Shown: one piece after another, positions 6,312 through 8,616 of the stretch
Position numbering within the stretch: position 1 is the stretch's first letter
Layout: each line of letters begins with the position of its first letter
Assembly (NCBI GenBank): GCA_021797415.1
Contig: JAJZZT010000458.1
Location: forward strand, 1 to 8,616
Length of the DNA stretch: 8,616 nucleotides
From: Bacillota bacterium
GTDB lineage: Bacteria; Bacillota; Bacilli; Alicyclobacillales; SLC66
Direction of reading: 5' to 3'
Program-made: the position numbers and the translations under genes
Notes under the pieces: generated by a model
What the model was told of the DNA's origin: nothing
The model's database searches: none
The model's input: only the letters and a program-made list of their open reading frames with translations

Positions 6312-7736
6312 TCAATTGGACCCCACTTTCGTTTCCGAAACAGGAAGATGCCAAATTGCGCCTGCCTTCTCCACCCAATACGACTCGATCTCCTCCAATT
6401 CTTTCCCCTTTGTCTCTGGAGCAAGCACAAAGATCGTGAGCAACGCCATCCCGTTAATCACGCCAAAAATATAGAATGTAGCAGAGCCCCCGATTGCTTT
6501 CATGATCGACAAAAACGTGGTCACTGTCACGAGCACCAGTATCCAATGAAAAACTTTTCCCAGCGAAAACCCATAGGATCGATGTCGGTTCGAAAAAATT
6601 TCCGGCAAGTAGACATAGGACATCATTCCCCAACCAAATGAAAACGCAACCTGGAAAATGAGAATGCCTGCCACAGCCAACCCAGCCAAAGAGTGTTGAC
6701 CGAAAGCAAAGGAAGTGCCAAGTCCCAGCATACTCAAGGTCATCCAACTGAGCGCCAGAAGCATTAAGGGCCTCCGTCCCCACCGATCAATCAACAAAAG
6801 TCCCAAAACAGTCGCGACCATGGTCGCAGAGCCAATAATCGAAGTCCACAGGAGTGCTTCATGTTTGCCAAAACCCGCGGCGCTAAAAATGGTGGGCGTA
6901 TAATAATTCAAAGCCTGAATGCCCACCAAAGCATCGAAAAAATTGATGGCCAACCCAAAAAGCATTGCCAACTTAAACGCCTGGCGTCTCATTCCGGAGA
7001 GCGAGTTCCCGTTTTCTCCATCCGCAGACGGCACAATCCGGGTCGGATTTAACGAGTCCTGAATCAAAAGACTTTGCTCCTCCACCACATTCCCATCCCG
7101 ATAGGTTCGAAACAGCACCTTCCTGGACCGCTCTATCTCCCCTTTCATAGCGTACCAACGCGCGGTATCGGGGACAAAGAACAGAAAAACCGAGAGGACG
7201 ATCGCCGGCACCACGCCTATCGCCAACATGGTCCTCCAAGATCCCGTGGGCGAAAAGAAGTAGTCCACCCATCCGCCCAGGGCAATTCCGCCTACAATTC
7301 CAAGTTGAAAAATCCCGATCGCAAACCCCCGAAAACGCGCGGGTATAATCTCAGCGACATAAATCGGGGCGACAATGGCGTACATGCCCAAGGCCACGCC
7401 TCCACAAAACCGAAATACCATCAAGGTATCTAAGGTGGTTGCTTGGCTGGATCCAATCGAACCGATGACGGTGAAGATCGCGGCCACCCAAATACCGCCT
7501 CGGCGTCCGAATTTATCTGCAATACTGGCCAATCCCAAGCTTCCGACAACAGCGCCAACCAAATTACTGCCGTTGATTAATTCCTTCTGCGCCGAGGAAA
7601 CATGCAATGAACTTTTGAGGAACAAGAGCACTCCCGCAAACACACCATTATTAAATCCGAAAGCCATGCCAGCGACAATGCCAATCAGTATCACAACCAG
7701 GCTAAACAGGGAAAAGTTCCTTTTTGAATCGGTCAT
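6312..7736 (-). CDS. MFS transporter, sugar porter family
   Basis: The 474-residue protein has about 12 predicted membrane segments and the marks of the sugar porter family. These are DKFGRRGG (74-81) in the loop after helix 2, FRFCGGVALGMYAIVAPIYV followed by AEIIPARFRG, the helix-7 element GIQALNYYTPTIF, the repeated loop motif DRWGRRP, PEIFSNRHR in the second half, and the C-terminal APETKGKELEEIE. It is expected to import a sugar or sugar-like solute across the cytoplasmic membrane by ion symport. The ATG at 7736-7734 is chosen because AAGGAG lies 11 bases upstream and the protein then starts just before helix 1; 61 further in-frame upstream codons to 7919 are hydrophilic, Cys-containing leader sequence. 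It is the first gene of the minus-strand set, directly before two cytoplasmic sulfatases, so its natural substrate is probably a sulfated sugar or similar sulfate ester. Confidence 0.93.
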   Translation of the reverse strand: MTDSKRNFSLFSLVVILIGIVAGMAFGFNNGVFAGVLLFLKSSLHVSSAQKELINGSNLVGAVVGSLGLASIADKFGRRGGIWVAAIFTVIGSIGSSQATTLDTLMVFRFCGGVALGMYAIVAPIYVAEIIPARFRGFAIGIFQLGIVGGIALGGWVDYFFSPTGSWRTMLAIGVVPAIVLSVFLFFVPDTARWYAMKGEIERSRKVLFRTYRDGNVVEEQSLLIQDSLNPTRIVPSADGENGNSLSGMRRQAFKLAMLFGLAINFFDALVGIQALNYYTPTIFSAAGFGKHEALLWTSIIGSATMVATVLGLLLIDRWGRRPLMLLALSWMTLSMLGLGTSFAFGQHSLAGLAVAGILIFQVAFSFGWGMMSYVYLPEIFSNRHRSYGFSLGKVFHWILVLVTVTTFLSIMKAIGGSATFYIFGVINGMALLTIFVLAPETKGKELEEIESYWVEKAGAIWHLPVSETKVGSN

Positions 7737-7747
7737 CTTCGTCCTCA

Positions 7748-7753
7748 CTCCTT
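7748..7753 (-). promoter_or_regulatory. Ribosome binding site fixing the transporter start
   Basis: AAGGAG on the minus strand, 11 bases before the ATG at 7736, within AAAGGAGTGAGG. It decides between this start and a longer in-frame reading from 7919. Confidence 0.8.
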
Positions 7754-7817
7754 TTGAACAATCGATGCCACTGGCTTGGGGACATGCCGCACATCCAGAA
7801 AAACAATCTGCTCGCGA

Positions 7818-7831
7818 GGATAACGCTTTCA
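7818..7831 (-). promoter_or_regulatory. cre-like LacI-family operator in the leader
   Basis: Read on the minus strand, TGAAAGCGTTATCC matches the catabolite-responsive-element pattern TGNAANCGNWNNCA at every fixed position except the last base. It lies about 135 nt downstream of the predicted transcription start, a position where CcpA or another LacI-type repressor acts as a roadblock. It could be bound by CcpA or by the regulator encoded in this operon. Confidence 0.55.
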
Positions 7832-7967
7832 CAAGGCGAAAATTTAAAAGACCGCCATTTCCCTTCCCGGGTTCAGCCATTCCCCTCCATCCATCTTCGT
7901 CTATCAAAACGCAGTACAATCAGGAAGTAAATCAGTTAACGAAATCGGTTCCTACTTTGTGAAACAT

Positions 7968-7996
7968 ATTGTATGATGAAGGCATGGGAAAGTCAA
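7968..7996 (-). promoter_or_regulatory. Sigma-A-type promoter of the transporter-sulfatase operon
   Basis: On the minus strand, TTGACT (7996-7991) and TACAAT (7973-7968) are separated by exactly 17 bp, each one mismatch from the vegetative consensus. Transcription would start near 7961 and give a leader of about 225 nt before the transporter ATG. Confidence 0.7.
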
Positions 7997-8005
7997 TCGC
8001 GCAAA

Positions 8006-8025
8006 AATTCTCAGCGCTCAGAATT
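8006..8025. promoter_or_regulatory. 20-bp palindrome, candidate operator
   Basis: The half-sites AATTCTCAGC and GCTCAGAATT are reverse complements at 9 of 10 positions, and the centre is AGCGCT with a CG middle pair, as in LacI-family operators. It sits 9 bp upstream of the -35 box of the minus-strand promoter and about 85 bp before the plus-strand sulfatase start, so one bound protein could affect both directions. The local regulator is the natural candidate; this is inferred from symmetry and position only. Confidence 0.55.
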
Positions 8026-8096
8026 AATCCGGAGAAATCTTGAAGACGGCGATGGATTCCCCCCTGTAGAAAATCGCAGCGGCAGTCATCATCCAC

Positions 8097-8103
8097 GAGG
8101 AGG
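8097..8103 (+). promoter_or_regulatory. Ribosome binding site of the third sulfatase
   Basis: GAGGAGG, seven bases before the ATG at 8111, is close to the ideal Bacillota sequence and fixes the start of the plus-strand gene. Confidence 0.8.
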
Positions 8104-8110
8104 CGACCGT

Positions 8111-8616
8111 ATGAATGTCTTATTGATTATGGCCGATGAACATCGGCGGGATGCTCTCGGATGCGCCGGACATCCTGTCGTTCAGACGCCCCGTCTCGAT
8201 GCGTTGGCGCGCTCCGGAACTCGTTTTGGCAACGCCTACTGCAATAGTCCATTGTGTGTTCCGAGCCGCGCCAGTTTCGCAACGGGAACGCCCGTCCATC
8301 AAACCGTCGCCTGGGACAACGGCAAACCCTATTCCGGCGGTCTTCCGAGCTTTGGCCAGACATTGAGCGAGCAGGGAGTGCAGGTTGTTACGGTGGGAAA
8401 ACTGCACTTTGACGCTGATGCGGACACCGGCTTCAGCGACCGGCGGGTTATGCGAGCGTCGAAAATGGATCTGGAAGGACTGCGGCGAAATCCCGTGCGT
8501 GCACGGCCCGGCGGAAGAAACCGAATTTTGGAAGCTGGGCGGGGAAATCATTGGGAAGCGTCGACGGAAGCGGAGACTGCTGCCGCAATCGAGTTTTTGC
8601 GCGAAGAAGCGCCGCA
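8111..8616 (+). CDS. Third sulfatase, partial (N-terminal part)
   Basis: An open frame of 168 codons runs off the right edge. The protein begins directly with the sulfatase core, MNVLLIMADEHRRDALGCAG (metal ligand Asp9), so it has no signal peptide. The formylglycine motif is YCNSPLCVPSRASFATG, with Cys49 as nucleophile. VGKLHFDADADTGF (95-108) contains the conserved Gly-Lys-Leu-His-Phe motif of this branch, corresponding to GRMHFNG in the first minus-strand sulfatase. The start has a strong GAGGAGG site. YCNSPLCVPSR is identical in both, so these two are paralogues in one branch, whereas the CMPAR enzyme is different. About two thirds of the protein lies outside the window, including the second metal-binding motif. 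It is divergent from the transporter operon and probably shares its regulation. Phosphonate or phosphate-diester hydrolases of the same superfamily cannot be ruled out as its actual activity. Confidence 0.9.
   Translation, partial: MNVLLIMADEHRRDALGCAGHPVVQTPRLDALARSGTRFGNAYCNSPLCVPSRASFATGTPVHQTVAWDNGKPYSGGLPSFGQTLSEQGVQVVTVGKLHFDADADTGFSDRRVMRASKMDLEGLRRNPVRARPGGRNRILEAGRGNHWEASTEAETAAAIEFLREEAP

Larger units (their letters stand above)
7737..8110. other. Divergent control region between transporter and third sulfatase
   Basis: This 374-bp stretch has no gene of its own. It holds the promoter of the minus-strand operon, a leader of about 225 nt in front of the transporter, a cre/LacI-like site in that leader, a 20-bp palindrome upstream of the promoter, and the ribosome binding site of the third sulfatase. 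An AT-rich core lies at about 7900-8030. No convincing plus-strand promoter was found; TATGAT at 7972-7977 is a possible -10 box, but its only -35 partner at proper spacing (TTCCTA, 7949-7954) is poor. Confidence 0.75.

Noticed and set aside
7737..7919. 61-codon N-terminal extension of the transporter
   Set aside because: A strong AAGGAG site precedes the ATG at 7736, and the sugar-porter fold starts there; the upstream part is hydrophilic and unlike the family.
8120..8551. 143-residue minus-strand frame opposite the third sulfatase
   Set aside because: It is an antisense shadow; the plus-strand frame carries the CVPSR sulfatase motif and an ideal ribosome binding site.
1..8616. CRISPR arrays, tRNA or rRNA genes
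   Set aside because: No regularly spaced repeats and no recognisable RNA gene sequences were seen on either strand.

Overview
The window reads as a Gram-positive (Bacillota) chromosome segment. Ribosome binding sites are strong and purine-rich, one promoter has sigma-A-type boxes, the LacI-family regulator is KdgR-like, and the secreted protein at the left edge has a style I associate with Alicyclobacillus-like Bacillota. That last assignment is an inference from style, not a proven affiliation. Base composition is roughly balanced.

Layout. Positions 1-320 (minus) hold the 5' part of a small secreted Gly/Pro-rich protein gene that runs off the left edge. Positions 450-938 (minus) hold the N-terminal half of a DDE transposase, an IS remnant whose start overlaps the stop of the gene before it. 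Positions 935-7736 (minus) form one tightly packed set of genes, in transcription order: a sugar-porter MFS transporter, a choline-sulfatase-like sulfatase, a second sulfatase of a different subfamily (CMPAR active site), a class I mannose-6-phosphate-isomerase-like protein and a LacI-family regulator. A 374-bp control region (7737-8110) separates this set from a divergent third sulfatase gene that starts at 8111 on the plus strand and leaves the window on the right.

How it may work together (inference). None of the three sulfatases has a signal peptide, so the transporter probably brings in a small sulfated compound, most simply a sulfated sugar. The cytoplasmic sulfatases would remove sulfate, the isomerase-like protein would feed the sugar into central metabolism, and the LacI-type regulator would sense a sugar or intermediate. 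The control region contains a good promoter for the minus-strand genes (TTGACT, 17 bp, TACAAT), a near-perfect 20-bp palindrome with a CG centre as expected of LacI-family operators, and a site in the leader that matches the catabolite-control (cre) pattern at all but one position. The sulfatases need a formylglycine-generating enzyme; none is encoded here.
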